The notes below the pieces were generated by a model. That model was not told where the DNA came from and did no database searches. It saw only the letters and a list, made by a program, of their open reading frames with translations. Shown here piece by piece: positions 7,742 to 17,249 of a stretch of DNA of 64,000 bases; positions within the stretch are counted from its first letter, which is position 1, and each line of letters begins with the position of its first letter. The stretch is from Pseudomonas gingeri (GTDB taxonomy: Bacteria > Pseudomonadota > Gammaproteobacteria > Pseudomonadales > Pseudomonadaceae): the NCBI RefSeq assembly GCF_013386115.1, contig NZ_JACAOR010000005.1, positions 660,543 to 724,542 on the forward strand. The letters are read 5' to 3'. A program made the translations under genes and the position numbers.

Positions 7742-9793
7742 TTACTTGATCCGCTGCCCGGGCTTGGCGCCGTTGTCCGGGCTCAGCAGATAGATTTCCT
7801 CGCCGCCGGGGCCGGCAGCCATCACCATGCCTTCGGAGATGCCGAAACGCATTTTCCGCGGCTTGAGGTTGGCGATCATCATGGTCAGGCGGCCTTCCAG
7901 CTCGGCCGGGTTCGGGTAGGCGCTCTTGATGCCGGAGAACACATTGCGTTGCTCGTCGCCGATATCCAGGGTCAGGCGCAGCAATTTGTCCGCGCCCTCG
8001 ACCGCTTCGGCCTTGACGATCAGCGCGACGCGCAGGTCGACGGCGGCGAAGGTGTCGAAGTCGATCTCCGCCGACAGCGGGTCCTTCGTCAGTTCGCCGT
8101 TGCCTTGCGGGGCGGCGCTGCCGGTGTCGGTCTGGCTGGCGGCGAGGTCTTCCTTCGAGGCATCGGTCATGGCCTGCACTTTTACCGGGTCGATGCGGGT
8201 CATCAGCGGCTTGAACTCGTTCAACTGATGGTTGCCGAGCAGGGTGGCGTGGTCATTCCAGGTCAGCGGCGCGACGTTGAGGAACGCCTCGGCATCGGCG
8301 GCCAGCAGCGGCAGCACCGGCTTGAGGAAGATGATCAACTGGCGGAACAGGTTGATGCCCACGGCGCAGACGGCCTGGACCTCATCCTGCTTGCCTTCCT
8401 GCTTGGCCAGGGACCACGGTGCCTTGTCGGCGATCCAGGCGTTGGCGCGGTCGGCCAGGGCCATGATTTCACGCATTGCCCGGGCAAAGTCGCGGGCCTC
8501 GTAGGCTTCGGCGATGCTCGGGGTGGCGGCGAGGAACGCGTCGGTCAGTTCCGGGGCGGCGTTACCCGCGACCAGCACGCCGGCGTTGCCCTTGTGGATG
8601 AACCCGGCGCAACGGCTGGCGATATTCACCACCTTGCCGACCAGGTCCGAGTTGACCTTCTGCACGAAGTCTTCGAGGTTCAGGTCGAGGTCGTCGACAC
8701 CCTTGCTCAGCTTGGCTGCGTAGTAGTAGCGCAGGTATTCCGGCGACAGGTGGTCGAGGTAGGTGCGGGCCTTGATAAAGGTGCCACGGGACTTGGACAT
8801 TTTCTGGCCGTTGACGGTCAGGTAGCCATGCACGTTGATCCCGGTCGGCTTGCGGTAGCCCGCGCCTTCGAGCATGGCCGGCCAGAACAGGGCGTGGAAG
8901 TTGACGATGTCCTTGCCGATGAAATGGTACAGCTCGGCGGTGGAGTCCTTGCCCCAGAACGCGTCGAAGTCCAGGTCCGGGCGGCGTGCGCAGAGGTTCT
9001 TGAAGCTGGCCATGTAGCCGATCGGCGCGTCCAGCCAGACATAGAAGTACTTGCCCGGCTCATCGGGGATCTCGAAACCGAAATACGGTGCGTCGCGGGA
9101 GATATCCCACTGCTGCAGGCCGGCATCCAGCCACTCGGCGATCTTGTTCGCCACGGCGTCCTGCAGGGAGCCGCTGCGGGTCCAGGTCTGCAGCATGGCC
9201 TGGAAGTCCGGCAGCTTGAAGAAGAAGTGCTGGGAGTCCTTGAGCACCGGGGTCGCACCGGAAATCGCCGATTTCGGATCTTTCAGGTCGGTGGGAGCGT
9301 AGGTGGCGCCGCATTTCTCGCAGTTGTCGCCGTACTGGTCTTCGGTGCCACATTTCGGGCAGGTGCCCTTGATGAAGCGGTCCGCCAGGAACATCTGCTT
9401 TTCCGGGTCGAAATACTGGGTGATCGAGCGCGTGGCGATATGCCCGGCCTCGCGCAGGCGCAGGTAGATCTGCGTCGACAGTTCGCGGTTTTCTTCGGCA
9501 TGGGTCGAGTGGAAGTTGTCGAACTCCACCAGGAAGTCGGCGAAGTCGGTGCTGTGCTCGACCTGGACGTTGGCGATCAGCTGTTCCGGGGTGATGCCTT
9601 CCTTTTCCGCGCGCAACATGATGGCCGAGCCGTGGGCGTCGTCAGCGCAGACGTAGATGCATTGGTTGCCGCGGTGCTTCTGGAAGCGCACCCACATGTC
9701 CGTCTGGACATACTCGACCATGTGGCCAAGGTGAATGGAACCATTGGCATAGGGCAGGGCGCTGGTGACGAGGATCTGGCGTGGCTCGGACAT
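7742..9793 (-). CDS. metG: Methionyl-tRNA synthetase
   Basis: Class I aminoacyl-tRNA synthetase that charges both elongator and initiator tRNA-Met, 683 aa. The ATP-binding HIGH motif appears as HLGH at 21-24 and KMSKS at 331-335. A zinc knuckle is formed by C145, C148, C158 and C161. The C-terminal 110 residues are the EMAP/OB-fold tRNA-binding domain that dimerises the enzyme ([21 protein letters not shown], then [16 protein letters not shown]). It is divergent from apbC, as in other pseudomonads. Confidence 0.98.
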   Translation of the reverse strand: MSEPRQILVTSALPYANGSIHLGHMVEYVQTDMWVRFQKHRGNQCIYVCADDAHGSAIMLRAEKEGITPEQLIANVQVEHSTDFADFLVEFDNFHSTHAEENRELSTQIYLRLREAGHIATRSITQYFDPEKQMFLADRFIKGTCPKCGTEDQYGDNCEKCGATYAPTDLKDPKSAISGATPVLKDSQHFFFKLPDFQAMLQTWTRSGSLQDAVANKIAEWLDAGLQQWDISRDAPYFGFEIPDEPGKYFYVWLDAPIGYMASFKNLCARRPDLDFDAFWGKDSTAELYHFIGKDIVNFHALFWPAMLEGAGYRKPTGINVHGYLTVNGQKMSKSRGTFIKARTYLDHLSPEYLRYYYAAKLSKGVDDLDLNLEDFVQKVNSDLVGKVVNIASRCAGFIHKGNAGVLVAGNAAPELTDAFLAATPSIAEAYEARDFARAMREIMALADRANAWIADKAPWSLAKQEGKQDEVQAVCAVGINLFRQLIIFLKPVLPLLAADAEAFLNVAPLTWNDHATLLGNHQLNEFKPLMTRIDPVKVQAMTDASKEDLAASQTDTGSAAPQGNGELTKDPLSAEIDFDTFAAVDLRVALIVKAEAVEGADKLLRLTLDIGDEQRNVFSGIKSAYPNPAELEGRLTMMIANLKPRKMRFGISEGMVMAAGPGGEEIYLLSPDNGAKPGQRIK

Positions 9794-9977
9794 GGGGCTC
9801 GGCTACTTGAAGTGAAACGGAGACCGAACACTATAAAGCGCCGGCGCACATAATTCACCCCTGGCGAGGACCCGGCGGCGGGCCCGACCGCCACAATTGC
9901 TGTCGGAACCTGCTTTCGGCTGTTCAGAACGGTTACGATAGCTGCCTGTTTTACTCAGTCTTTTTCGGGAGTTGCCC

Positions 9978-11072
9978 ATGAGCGCAGTCAATCGCGCAGC
10001 GGTGGAGGCCGTCCTTCGCCAGTACACCGACCCTTATCTGAACCAGGATCCGCTCAGCGCCGGGTGCGTGAAGGCCATCGATATCCAGGCTGACCGTGTC
10101 AGCGTCCGGCTCGAGTTGGGGTATGCCGCCGGCCTGTTCAAGAGCGGTTGGGCGCAGATGCTGCAAATGGCGATCGAAGGCCTCGACGGCGTGGCCTCGG
10201 CCAAGGTCGAGATCGAGTGCGTGATCGCCGCGCACAAGGCCCAGGCGCAGATTCCCGGCCTGGCCAACGTGAAGAACGTGGTAGCGGTGGCGTCGGGCAA
10301 GGGCGGCGTGGGCAAGTCCACCACGGCAGCCAACCTCGCGCTGGCCCTGGCCCGTGAAGGCGCGCGGGTGGGGATTCTCGATGCGGACATCTATGGCCCG
10401 AGCCAGGGCGTGATGTTCGGCATTGCCGAAGGCACCCGGCCGAAGATCAAGGACCAGAAGTGGTTTGTGCCCATCGAATCCCACGGTGTGGAAGTGATGT
10501 CCATGGCGTTCCTGACCGACGACAACACACCGATGGTCTGGCGCGGGCCGATGGTTTCCGGCGCACTGCTGCAACTGGTGACCCAGACCGACTGGGGCAA
10601 CCTGGATTACCTGGTGATCGACATGCCGCCGGGCACTGGCGACATCCAGCTGACCCTGGCGCAGAAAGTCCCGGTGGCCGGCTCGGTGATCGTCACCACG
10701 CCGCAGGACCTGGCCCTGCTCGATGCGCGCAAGGGCGTGGAGATGTTCCGCAAGGTGAATATCCCGGTGCTGGGCGTCGTGGAAAACATGGCGGTGCATA
10801 TCTGTTCCAACTGCGGTCATGCCGAGCACCTGTTCGGCGAGGGCGGTGGCGAGAAGCTGGCGTCGCAGTATGGCGTCGAACTGCTGGCGTCGTTGCCGCT
10901 GTCGATGGTCATCCGTGAGCAGGCCGATGGCGGCAAGCCGACCGTGGCCGCCGATCCCGATGGCCAGATCGCCATGGTCTACCAGGAACTGGCACGGCAC
11001 GTGGGGGCGCGGATTGTGTTGCAGGAAGCGGGCAGCCAGGCGATGCCGAACATCACCATCAGCGACGACTGA
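9978..11072 (+). CDS. apbC: Iron-sulfur cluster carrier protein ApbC/Mrp
   Basis: A P-loop NTPase that carries and transfers [4Fe-4S] clusters in the cytoplasm; 364 aa from the ATG at 9978, preceded by GGGAG. An N-terminal MIP18/DUF59-like domain (about 1-90) is followed by the deviant Walker A GKGGVGKS at 107-114. The two cluster-binding cysteines are in the motif CSNC late in the protein. A supply of Fe-S clusters would suit the neighbouring nth, rnf and dcd region, but no operon link exists; it is transcribed alone, divergent from metG. Confidence 0.95.
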   Translation: MSAVNRAAVEAVLRQYTDPYLNQDPLSAGCVKAIDIQADRVSVRLELGYAAGLFKSGWAQMLQMAIEGLDGVASAKVEIECVIAAHKAQAQIPGLANVKNVVAVASGKGGVGKSTTAANLALALAREGARVGILDADIYGPSQGVMFGIAEGTRPKIKDQKWFVPIESHGVEVMSMAFLTDDNTPMVWRGPMVSGALLQLVTQTDWGNLDYLVIDMPPGTGDIQLTLAQKVPVAGSVIVTTPQDLALLDARKGVEMFRKVNIPVLGVVENMAVHICSNCGHAEHLFGEGGGEKLASQYGVELLASLPLSMVIREQADGGKPTVAADPDGQIAMVYQELARHVGARIVLQEAGSQAMPNITISDD

Positions 11073-11079
11073 TACCAGT

Positions 11080-11133
11080 CCACCTCGATCGAGGTGGAAT
11101 GCGCGACTTGTGGAGCCGGCTTGCTGGCTCCAC
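11080..11133. repeat. Palindrome plus REP-like hairpin after apbC
   Basis: A perfect 18-base palindrome centred on CGATCG (11080-11097) is followed by a REP-type hairpin at 11110-11133 (GTGGAGCC ... GGCTCCAC). Together they probably define the apbC transcript end. The second unit belongs to the same family as the REPs at 13.7, 23.4, 45.9 and 48.3 kb. Confidence 0.6.
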
Positions 11134-11190
11134 GGTTTTGTGTCGTATGGGCTGATGCCTTGCAGGCGCCGACAAAAACACCCGCCCACA

Positions 11191-11227
11191 AAAAAGCCCC
11201 GCGTCTCGTGAGAGAGCGGGGCTTTTT
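11191..11227 (-). terminator. Terminator of the cold-shock gene
   Basis: A hairpin with AAAAGCCCCGC and GCGGGGCTTTT arms, flanked by A and T runs on both sides, lies 17 bases past the stop of the minus-strand gene at 11244. It could also stop read-through from apbC. Confidence 0.85.
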
Positions 11228-11243
11228 ACTGGATCAGGACAAG

Positions 11244-11453
11244 TTAGATAACTTGAACTTCTTCAGCTTGCATGCCTTTCTGACCGCGGGTAGCGATGAA
11301 AGAAACCTGTTGGCCTTCTTTCAGGCTCTTGAAGCCGTCGGATTGGATTGCTTTGAAGTGTACGAACAGATCGTCACCGGATTGTGGAGTGATGAAGCCG
11401 AAGCCTTTTTCATCGTTGAACCACTTAACGGTACCGGTTTGGCGATTAGACAT
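11244..11453 (-). CDS. Cold-shock domain protein
   Basis: A 69-aa single-domain RNA/DNA-binding protein acting as an RNA chaperone. RNP-1 (KGFGFI) and RNP-2 (DLFVHF) are intact, and the full CSD length is present ([19 protein letters not shown]). The ATG is preceded by a strong AAGGAGACAT. As with other csp genes, it faces a long untranslated leader: about 390 bases separate it from the divergent dcd gene. I cannot tell from sequence whether it is cold-induced or constitutive. Confidence 0.95.
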   Translation of the reverse strand: MSNRQTGTVKWFNDEKGFGFITPQSGDDLFVHFKAIQSDGFKSLKEGQQVSFIATRGQKGMQAEEVQVI

Positions 11454-11839
11454 TTGATGTCTCCTTGGACAAAGTTAACTGCGACTCAGGAAAAGCCCTG
11501 GCCGAGACTGAGTGCAAAGAGCAGGAAAAATTCTTGGAGATGGTTGGATCGAAATTCAACATCGTGTAGAGATTCTCAGTGACACAAGCAGCACAGTGGC
11601 GCCACCTTAACCCTTTTTCCGGAACGTGCCAATGGTCTTTGCCAAGGTTTCGCCTATTTCATGACTGACGGCGGCCGGCGGGGCCCGCAAGCGCCTCCGT
11701 TCAGCGGCCTGACGCTGCTCGGCGGGCCGCTGCGGCAAGGCTATTTTGGCGCAAATCGGCGGCGGACTTTGAACCCCGCGCCGCGCCCCGGTAAGATGCC
11801 GGACAGAATTTCTCCACCTCGCTATTCAGGACACCCGCC
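11454..11839. other. Divergent promoter region, cold-shock gene and dcd
   Basis: 386 bases with no ORF of protein-like composition. The left part should be the untranslated leader of the cold-shock gene, which begins with a strong ribosome-binding site. The right part must hold the dcd promoter; an AGGA lies just before the dcd ATG. I see no clear operator. Confidence 0.5.
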
Positions 11840-12406
11840 ATGAGCATCAAATCGGACAAGTGGATTCGCCGCATGGCGCAAGAGCACGGCATGATCGAAC
11901 CCTTCGTCGAGCGCCAGATGCGTGGCGAAGGCGCTGACCGACTGATTTCCTTCGGGGTGTCGAGCTATGGCTACGACGTGCGTTGCGCCGATGAATTCAA
12001 GGTGTTCACCAATATCAACTCGGCGACCGTCGATCCGAAAAACTTCGATGAGAAGAGCTTCGTCGACATCAAGAGCGACGTCTGCATCATCCCGCCGAAC
12101 TCCTTCGCCCTGGCCCGTACCGTCGAGTACTTCCGGATTCCGCGCAATGTGCTGACCATCTGCCTGGGCAAGAGCACCTATGCCCGCTGCGGCATCATCG
12201 TCAACGTCACCCCGCTGGAACCCGAGTGGGAAGGCCACGTGACACTCGAGTTCTCCAACACCACCACGCTGCCGGCGAAGATCTATGCCAACGAAGGTGT
12301 GGCGCAGATGTTGTTCCTGGAGTCCGACGAAGAGTGTGAAGTCTCCTACAAGGACCGCGGCGGCAAGTATCAGGGCCAGCGCGGCGTGACCCTGCCGCGC
12401 ACCTGA
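11840..12406 (+). CDS. dcd: dCTP deaminase
   Basis: Deaminates dCTP to dUTP, feeding dTMP synthesis; 188 aa, the usual family length. Family signatures include [13 protein letters not shown] at the start, the nucleotide-binding run [21 protein letters not shown], and the C-terminal [17 protein letters not shown] lies seven bases before the ATG. It is monocistronic or ends with the small downstream ORF at 12514. Confidence 0.97.
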   Translation: MSIKSDKWIRRMAQEHGMIEPFVERQMRGEGADRLISFGVSSYGYDVRCADEFKVFTNINSATVDPKNFDEKSFVDIKSDVCIIPPNSFALARTVEYFRIPRNVLTICLGKSTYARCGIIVNVTPLEPEWEGHVTLEFSNTTTLPAKIYANEGVAQMLFLESDEECEVSYKDRGGKYQGQRGVTLPRT

Positions 12407-12513
12407 CGAAGGGCGCTGCACCCGAGGGAATTCCTGGACGGTGGCACACTCTATTGGGTGTACCGCCTCGGTTGGCGCAAGGCCGGCCGGGCCACAACGT
12501 TCAGGAGTTGCCC

Positions 12514-12720
12514 ATGAAGATCGATCCAAGCATCAGCGCCCAGCTGGCGAAACTGGAACCCAATCAAGTGGGCCTGCTGGCCTGGTCGTTGCTGGCTCAT
12601 CCCCACAGCCTGGCCGGAGGCATTCCGGGCCAGCCCGATCCCGACACCCCCAACGAGCAACCCACCGAGCCGGGCGAGCCGACCCTGCCCGACGAGCCAC
12701 CACCCGTTCCGGTCGCCTGA
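12514..12720 (+). CDS. Small proline-rich hypothetical protein
   Basis: A 68-aa ORF beginning MKIDPSISAQLAKLEPNQV, with an amphipathic first half and a second half made almost only of P, E, G, T and D (PDTPNEQPTEPGEPTLPDEP). A good GGAG sits seven bases before the ATG, and the gap after dcd is about 107 bases. I do not recognise a family. Absence of a signal peptide suggests a cytoplasmic protein. The tail would be disordered and acidic. Composition and the ribosome-binding site make it a plausible real gene. Confidence 0.6.
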   Translation: MKIDPSISAQLAKLEPNQVGLLAWSLLAHPHSLAGGIPGQPDPDTPNEQPTEPGEPTLPDEPPPVPVA

Positions 12721-12847
12721 TGGGGTGAAGCCCCGACCCGCGGATGGCTCCAGGCTGTCCGAGGGTCGCTTGCCCGAGCCCTTGCAGGTAGTCTGCTCCA
12801 GTGCCTCCAGCGCACCCATGGATACCAGACTATAAAAAGGGCCGCCT

Positions 12848-13684
12848 ATGACGTTTTCCATTCCCACGGGTTTTTCCCGAGTCCTGTTCGCCGCGCTGCT
12901 GCTGGCCGGTACCGCCGCCGAAGCCGCACAGCCGATCCCTCCCGTGCCCCAGCAACTGGCCTTCAGCCGACTTGACCAGATTCTCCAGCAGGGCGTGCTG
13001 CGGGTCGGCACCACGGGGGATTACAAACCCTTCAGCTACAAGACGAGCGAGCGCTTTATCGGCCTGGATATCGAACTGGCCGAAGGCCTGGCGAGCTCCC
13101 TGGGCGTGCGCCTGGAACTGGTGCCGACCACCTGGCCGACGCTGATGAGCGATTTGCAGGCCGACCGCTTCGACCTTGGCATCAGTGGCATCTCGGTGAA
13201 TATGGAGCGTCAGAAGCAGGCGTTCTTCTCGCAGCCTTACCAGCGCGACGGCAAGACGCCGATCACCCTCTGTTCACGGCAGCAGGCGTTCCAGACCCTG
13301 GAGCAGATCGACCGGCCGCAAGTGCGGGCCATCGTCAACCCCGGCGGGACCAATGAGAAGTTCGCCCGGGCCAATCTCAAGCAGGCGCAGATCGTGATGC
13401 ACGAGGACAATGTCACCATCTTCCAGCAGATCGTCGACGGCAAGGCCGACCTGATGATGACCGATGCGGTGGAGACGCTGGTGCAGCAGAAACTGCATCC
13501 GGAACTGTGCGCGGTGCATCCGGACCAGCCTTTCGACTTTTCCGAGAAGGCCATGCTGCTGCCCCGGGACATCGTGCTCAAGCAGTACGTCGACCAGTGG
13601 CTGCACCAGGACATGGAAAGCGGGCGCTTTGCCAAGCGGCTGCAGAAGTGGCTGGCCTACCCCTGGCAGGCCGCCCACAACTGA
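12848..13684 (+). CDS. pheC: Periplasmic cyclohexadienyl dehydratase
   Basis: Dehydrates prephenate or arogenate to phenylpyruvate or phenylalanine in the periplasm. It is 278 aa and uses a type II solute-binding protein fold. A signal peptide (about 1-26, cut near AEAAQ) leads to the core. The run VGTTGDYKPFSYKT and the long block VNPGGTNEKFARANLK then NVTIFQQIVDGKADLMMTDA match P. aeruginosa PheC closely, which distinguishes it from ordinary amino-acid-binding proteins. It stands alone, between a small ORF and a REP pair, and is convergent with the ABC transporter operon. Confidence 0.9.
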   Translation: MTFSIPTGFSRVLFAALLLAGTAAEAAQPIPPVPQQLAFSRLDQILQQGVLRVGTTGDYKPFSYKTSERFIGLDIELAEGLASSLGVRLELVPTTWPTLMSDLQADRFDLGISGISVNMERQKQAFFSQPYQRDGKTPITLCSRQQAFQTLEQIDRPQVRAIVNPGGTNEKFARANLKQAQIVMHEDNVTIFQQIVDGKADLMMTDAVETLVQQKLHPELCAVHPDQPFDFSEKAMLLPRDIVLKQYVDQWLHQDMESGRFAKRLQKWLAYPWQAAHN

Positions 13685-13718
13685 CGGCACAGCCCCGCCA
13701 GTGCAGGGCTGTGCTTTG

Positions 13719-13813
13719 GTGGGAGCCGGCTTGCTGGCGATAGCGCTCGCACGGTCGCTGGCATTCTTGTGGAATGGCCGCCTGCGGCGGATCGCCAGCA
13801 AGCCGGCTCCTAC
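13719..13813. repeat. Inverted REP pair (REPIN)
   Basis: GTGGGAGCCGGCTTGCTGGC at 13719-13738 recurs in inverted form at 13792-13813, separated by about 50 bases. This is the classic fluorescens-group REPIN layout, between the converging pheC and ABC transporter genes. Confidence 0.85.
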
Positions 13814-13855
13814 AGTGCGGGGTCTTCCCACAGTGACCTTTTCAGGGGCGAGGGG

Positions 13856-14620
13856 TTACTTCAGGTTGCCGCTGAGGAACTGGCGCAGCCGCTCGCTTTG
13901 CGGATTGCCCAGCACATCGTCCGGCGCGCCCTGTTCTTCCACCAGGCCCTGGTGCAGGAACAGCACCTGGCTCGAGACCTTGCGCGCAAAGCTCATTTCG
14001 TGGGTGACCATGATCATGGTCCGGCCTTCTTCGGCCAGGCCCTGGATCACCTTCAGCACTTCGCCCACCAGCTCCGGATCGAGGGCCGAGGTCGGCTCGT
14101 CGAACAGCATCACTTCCGGTTCCATGGCCAATGCGCGGGCAATCGCCACGCGCTGCTGCTGGCCGCCGGAGAGAAACGCCGGGTACTGGTCGGCAACCCG
14201 GGCCGGCAGGCCGACCTTGTCCAGATAGCGGCGGGCGCGCTCCTCGGCGTCCTTCTTGCTGACGCCCAGCACCCGGCGCGGGGCCATGGTGATGTTTTCC
14301 AGCACGCTCATGTGGCTCCACAGGTTGAAGTGCTGGAACACCATCGCCAGGCGGGTGCGCAGGCGCTGCAGCTCGGCGTCGTCGGCCACGCGCATGCCGT
14401 GCTTGTCGTTGACCATGCGGATCACCTGGCCGTCGAGGCTCATGGCGCCGTCATTGGGCGTTTCCAGGAAGTTGATGCAGCGCAGGAAGGTACTCTTTCC
14501 CGAGCCGCTGGCGCCGATCAGGCTGATCACGTCACCGGTCTTGGCCTTCAGCGAAACGCCCTTGAGCACCTGGTGTTCGCCATAGCTCTTGTGCAGGCCT
14601 TCAATGGTCAGTTTGTACAT
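13856..14620 (-). CDS. Basic amino acid ABC transporter, ATP-binding subunit
   Basis: A 254-aa cytoplasmic ATPase of the HisP/AotP type. Walker A is GASGSGKST, the signature motif LSGGQQQRVAIARAL is complete, Walker B is MLFDEP and the switch histidine is in VTHE. The start MYKLTIEGLHKSYG is at 14620; the longer frame upstream is noise. It is the last gene of a five-gene unit, seven bases after the M14-like gene. It closely resembles AotP of arginine/ornithine transport, although the argR gene found after aotP in P. aeruginosa is missing here. Confidence 0.92.
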   Translation of the reverse strand: MYKLTIEGLHKSYGEHQVLKGVSLKAKTGDVISLIGASGSGKSTFLRCINFLETPNDGAMSLDGQVIRMVNDKHGMRVADDAELQRLRTRLAMVFQHFNLWSHMSVLENITMAPRRVLGVSKKDAEERARRYLDKVGLPARVADQYPAFLSGGQQQRVAIARALAMEPEVMLFDEPTSALDPELVGEVLKVIQGLAEEGRTMIMVTHEMSFARKVSSQVLFLHQGLVEEQGAPDDVLGNPQSERLRQFLSGNLK

Positions 14621-14627
14621 GGGCACC

Positions 14628-15746
14628 TCAAGGAGAAAGTAGATAGCCGCTGCGATAGGCCTCGCGGCCGGCGACATGGGCGACGACCATACCGGCGGTC
14701 GCCATGCGGCGCAGCGAGCGGGCGTAGAGCAGGCCCGCGGTGCTGCAATGAATGGGGGTGACACGGTCGCTGATCGGGTCGATGACCTCGGCGATCAGTT
14801 GCCCGGCCTCCAGGTATTGCCCCGGCAGGGCGCTGAACACCAGCAGTCCGCCCACGGGGGTGGCGACCGGCTCCACGCCGGCCAGCGGCGTGGCCGGGTA
14901 CGGCAGCTCCGGCAGGGGCGCGACATCGCCCTCGATGATGCCGAAGTGGGTCAGGTAGTCGATTATCGCCTGGCAGTCGAGGCCCGCCAGCGGGTGATTG
15001 ACATCGCCCTGGCCGCGCAGCTCGACGGTCACCGAGAAGCTGCCCTGGGGGATGGCGAAGCGATCGCCGAAGCGTTGCTGCAAGTCCCACCAGAGCAGGG
15101 TGAAGCATTCGTCGAACGACTGGCCGCCCGAGTCGGTCGCCAGCAGGCTGGCTTCGGAACCGATGTAGCGTGCCAGCGGTTCCACCTGCGGCCAGGCTTC
15201 GGGCGTGGTGTACAGGTGGGCCACGGCTTCGAAGTCGCAATGCAGGTCGAGCACCATGTCGGCATCGCAGGCGATGCGCTGCAGGGCCAGGCGCTGGGAT
15301 TGCAGCTGGGTGGCCGGCACTTCGGCCGCCAATGCGGCCTTGAGCAGTTGGCGAATCAGCCGCAGGTTGTGCTGCGGGTCATCGTTGAGCAGGGTTTCCA
15401 GCTGATTGCCGATCTCGTCGCTGAGGTCGATGAACCAGCGGTTGAAGTTCTGCCCGCTTTCCAGCTCGTAGCGCCCCAGGGGCACATCCATCAGCACCTG
15501 TTCCAGGCCGACAGGGTTGGCTACCGGCACCAGCACGATTTCGCCGCGCAGGCGGCCGTCCCGTTCCAGTTCGCCCAGGCGTTGCTTCAGATGCCAGGCC
15601 ACCAGCATGCCGGGCAGTTCGTCGGCATGCAGGGACGACTGGACATAGACCTTGCGCCCGGCCTGTTCCGGACCGAAGTGAAAGCTATGGATCTGGCGGG
15701 CGGTACCCGGTACGGGGGCCAGCAGATCGTGAGTGACATGACGCAT
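14628..15746 (-). CDS. Succinylglutamate desuccinylase/aspartoacylase-family protein
   Basis: A 372-aa zinc-dependent amidohydrolase of the M14-like AstE/aspartoacylase family. The metal-ligand motif H-x2-E is at H40 and E43 (SSLHADELPG), with the third ligand H169 in LDLHCD. The C-terminal third (GGLLVFSALPGQYLEAGQLI) looks like a lipoyl/barrel-type domain typical of this subfamily. It lies inside an amino-acid ABC operon, like AotO in the P. aeruginosa arginine/ornithine transport operon. It may deacylate an imported or storage derivative; the real substrate is unknown. Confidence 0.85.
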   Translation of the reverse strand: MRHVTHDLLAPVPGTARQIHSFHFGPEQAGRKVYVQSSLHADELPGMLVAWHLKQRLGELERDGRLRGEIVLVPVANPVGLEQVLMDVPLGRYELESGQNFNRWFIDLSDEIGNQLETLLNDDPQHNLRLIRQLLKAALAAEVPATQLQSQRLALQRIACDADMVLDLHCDFEAVAHLYTTPEAWPQVEPLARYIGSEASLLATDSGGQSFDECFTLLWWDLQQRFGDRFAIPQGSFSVTVELRGQGDVNHPLAGLDCQAIIDYLTHFGIIEGDVAPLPELPYPATPLAGVEPVATPVGGLLVFSALPGQYLEAGQLIAEVIDPISDRVTPIHCSTAGLLYARSLRRMATAGMVVAHVAGREAYRSGYLLSP

Positions 15747-15757
15747 GCGCGGGAGTC

Positions 15758-16468
15758 CTAGTGAGCCGGGCCGAGGAAGGCCAGCCAGCGGCGCTCGGCC
15801 AGCCGGAACAGGCCGACCAGGGTGAAGGTGATCGCCAGGTAGATCACCGCGGCGATGCCGAACGACTGGAAGGTCATGTAGGTCGCCGAGTTGGCGTCCC
15901 GGGCGATCTTCAGGATATCCGGGATGGTCGCGGTAAAGGCCACGGTGGTGGAGTGCAGCATCAGGATCACTTCGTTGCTGTAGTACGGCAGCGAGCGACG
16001 CAGGGCTGATGGCATGATCACGTAGGCATAAAGCTTCCAGCCGCTGAGACCGTAGGCCTTGGCCGCTTCGACTTCACCATGGTTCATGCTGCGGATCGCC
16101 CCGGCGAAGATCTCCGTGGTGTAGGCGCAGGTGTTCAGGGCGAAGGCGAGGATGGTGCAGTTCATCGCGTCGCGGAAGAACGAATTGAGCAGCGGCTGGT
16201 TGCGCACCGCTTCCAGGCTGTAGATCCCGGTGTAGCAGATCAGCAGCTGGATATACAGCGGCGTGCCCCGGAACAGGTAGGTATAGAACTCCACCGGCCA
16301 GCGGATACGGCGCTTGGGCGAGACGCGGGCGATGGATAGCGGGATCGATACGAGGAAGCCGATGAAGATCGAGGCGCTGAGCAGCCACAGGGTCATCGCC
16401 AGGCCGGTGATGTGCTGGCCGTCGCTGTAGAGGAACGGACGCCAGTATTGTTCGAGGAGTTCGATCAT
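15758..16468 (-). CDS. Basic amino acid ABC transporter permease (HisM/AotM type)
   Basis: A 236-aa inner-membrane permease with about five helices. The HisMQ signature is visible as FRGTPLYIQLLICYTGIY, and the EAA loop as EVEAAKAYGLSGWK. It overlaps the upstream permease gene by four bases (16465-16468) and is followed by the M14-like gene after 11 bases. It would form a heterodimeric channel with the next gene. Confidence 0.92.
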   Translation of the reverse strand: MIELLEQYWRPFLYSDGQHITGLAMTLWLLSASIFIGFLVSIPLSIARVSPKRRIRWPVEFYTYLFRGTPLYIQLLICYTGIYSLEAVRNQPLLNSFFRDAMNCTILAFALNTCAYTTEIFAGAIRSMNHGEVEAAKAYGLSGWKLYAYVIMPSALRRSLPYYSNEVILMLHSTTVAFTATIPDILKIARDANSATYMTFQSFGIAAVIYLAITFTLVGLFRLAERRWLAFLGPAH

Positions 16469-17193
16469 CGTACGGCCTCCCGGGCACCGGCGGCATAACG
16501 CCGTTCAAGCCAGCGCAGGACATAGTTCGAGGCACTGGTGATAAGCAGATAGATCAAGGCGGCGAGTACCAGGAAATAGAACAGTTGATAGGTGCTCTTG
16601 CCGGCATCCTGGGCGGCCTTGACCAGGTCGGCGAGGCCGATGATCGAGACCAGCGCGGTGGCCTTGAGGATCACCATCCAGTTGTTGCCGATGCCCGGCA
16701 GGGCGAAGCGCATCATCTGCGGGAAGGTCACGAAGCGGAAACGCTGGGCGCGGGTCAGGCCATAGGCGGTGGCGGCTTCGAGCTGACCGCGCGGCACGGC
16801 GAGAATCGCCCCGCGAAAGGTTTCGGTGAAATACGCGCCGTAGATGAAGCCCAGGGTGATGACCCCGGCGGCGAACGGGTCGATTTCGATGTATTCCCAC
16901 TCCATGGCGTCCGTCAGGGTGGAGAGCCAGGTTTGCAGGCTGTAGAAAATCAGCAGCATCAGCACCAGATCGGGCACCCCGCGAATCAGCGTGGTGTAGA
17001 GCTGGGCCGGAATCCGCAGCAGGGAGATGCTGGAGAGTTTGGCACTGGCGCCGAGCAGGCCGAGCAGGACGCTCACCAGCAGCGACAGTATCGATAATTT
17101 GATGGTCATCCAGGTGCCATCCAGCAGGATCGGGCCGAAGCCCCTCAGGCTGAAGGCGGAAAGCCCCAGGGTTTGCAGGAGGTTGTCGAACAT
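16465..17193 (-). CDS. Basic amino acid ABC transporter permease (HisQ/AotQ type)
   Basis: A 242-aa permease partner of the preceding gene with about five helices. The conserved IRGVPDLVLMLLIFY and the EAA loop LEAATAYGLTRAQ are present. It is separated from the binding-protein gene by 56 bases that contain a strong hairpin, probably lowering permease expression relative to the binding protein. Confidence 0.92.
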   Translation of the reverse strand: MFDNLLQTLGLSAFSLRGFGPILLDGTWMTIKLSILSLLVSVLLGLLGASAKLSSISLLRIPAQLYTTLIRGVPDLVLMLLIFYSLQTWLSTLTDAMEWEYIEIDPFAAGVITLGFIYGAYFTETFRGAILAVPRGQLEAATAYGLTRAQRFRFVTFPQMMRFALPGIGNNWMVILKATALVSIIGLADLVKAAQDAGKSTYQLFYFLVLAALIYLLITSASNYVLRWLERRYAAGAREAVR

Positions 17194-17220
17194 GAACAGA
17201 TGCCTTTGGCTGTCAAGAAA

Positions 17221-17241
17221 GCGCCCCCGTCGAGGGGGCGC
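17221..17241 (-). terminator. Intra-operon attenuating hairpin
   Basis: GCGCCCCC at 17221-17228 pairs with GGGGGCGC at 17234-17241 across five bases. Read on the minus strand it is followed by TTTCTT. It lies just after the binding-protein gene, where such hairpins usually protect its mRNA and damp transcription of the permeases. Confidence 0.7.
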
Positions 17242-17249
17242 CCAGGGGA

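Noticed and set aside
7691..9853. A 720-codon plus-strand ORF opposite metG
   Set aside because: Antisense frame of a clear methionyl-tRNA synthetase.
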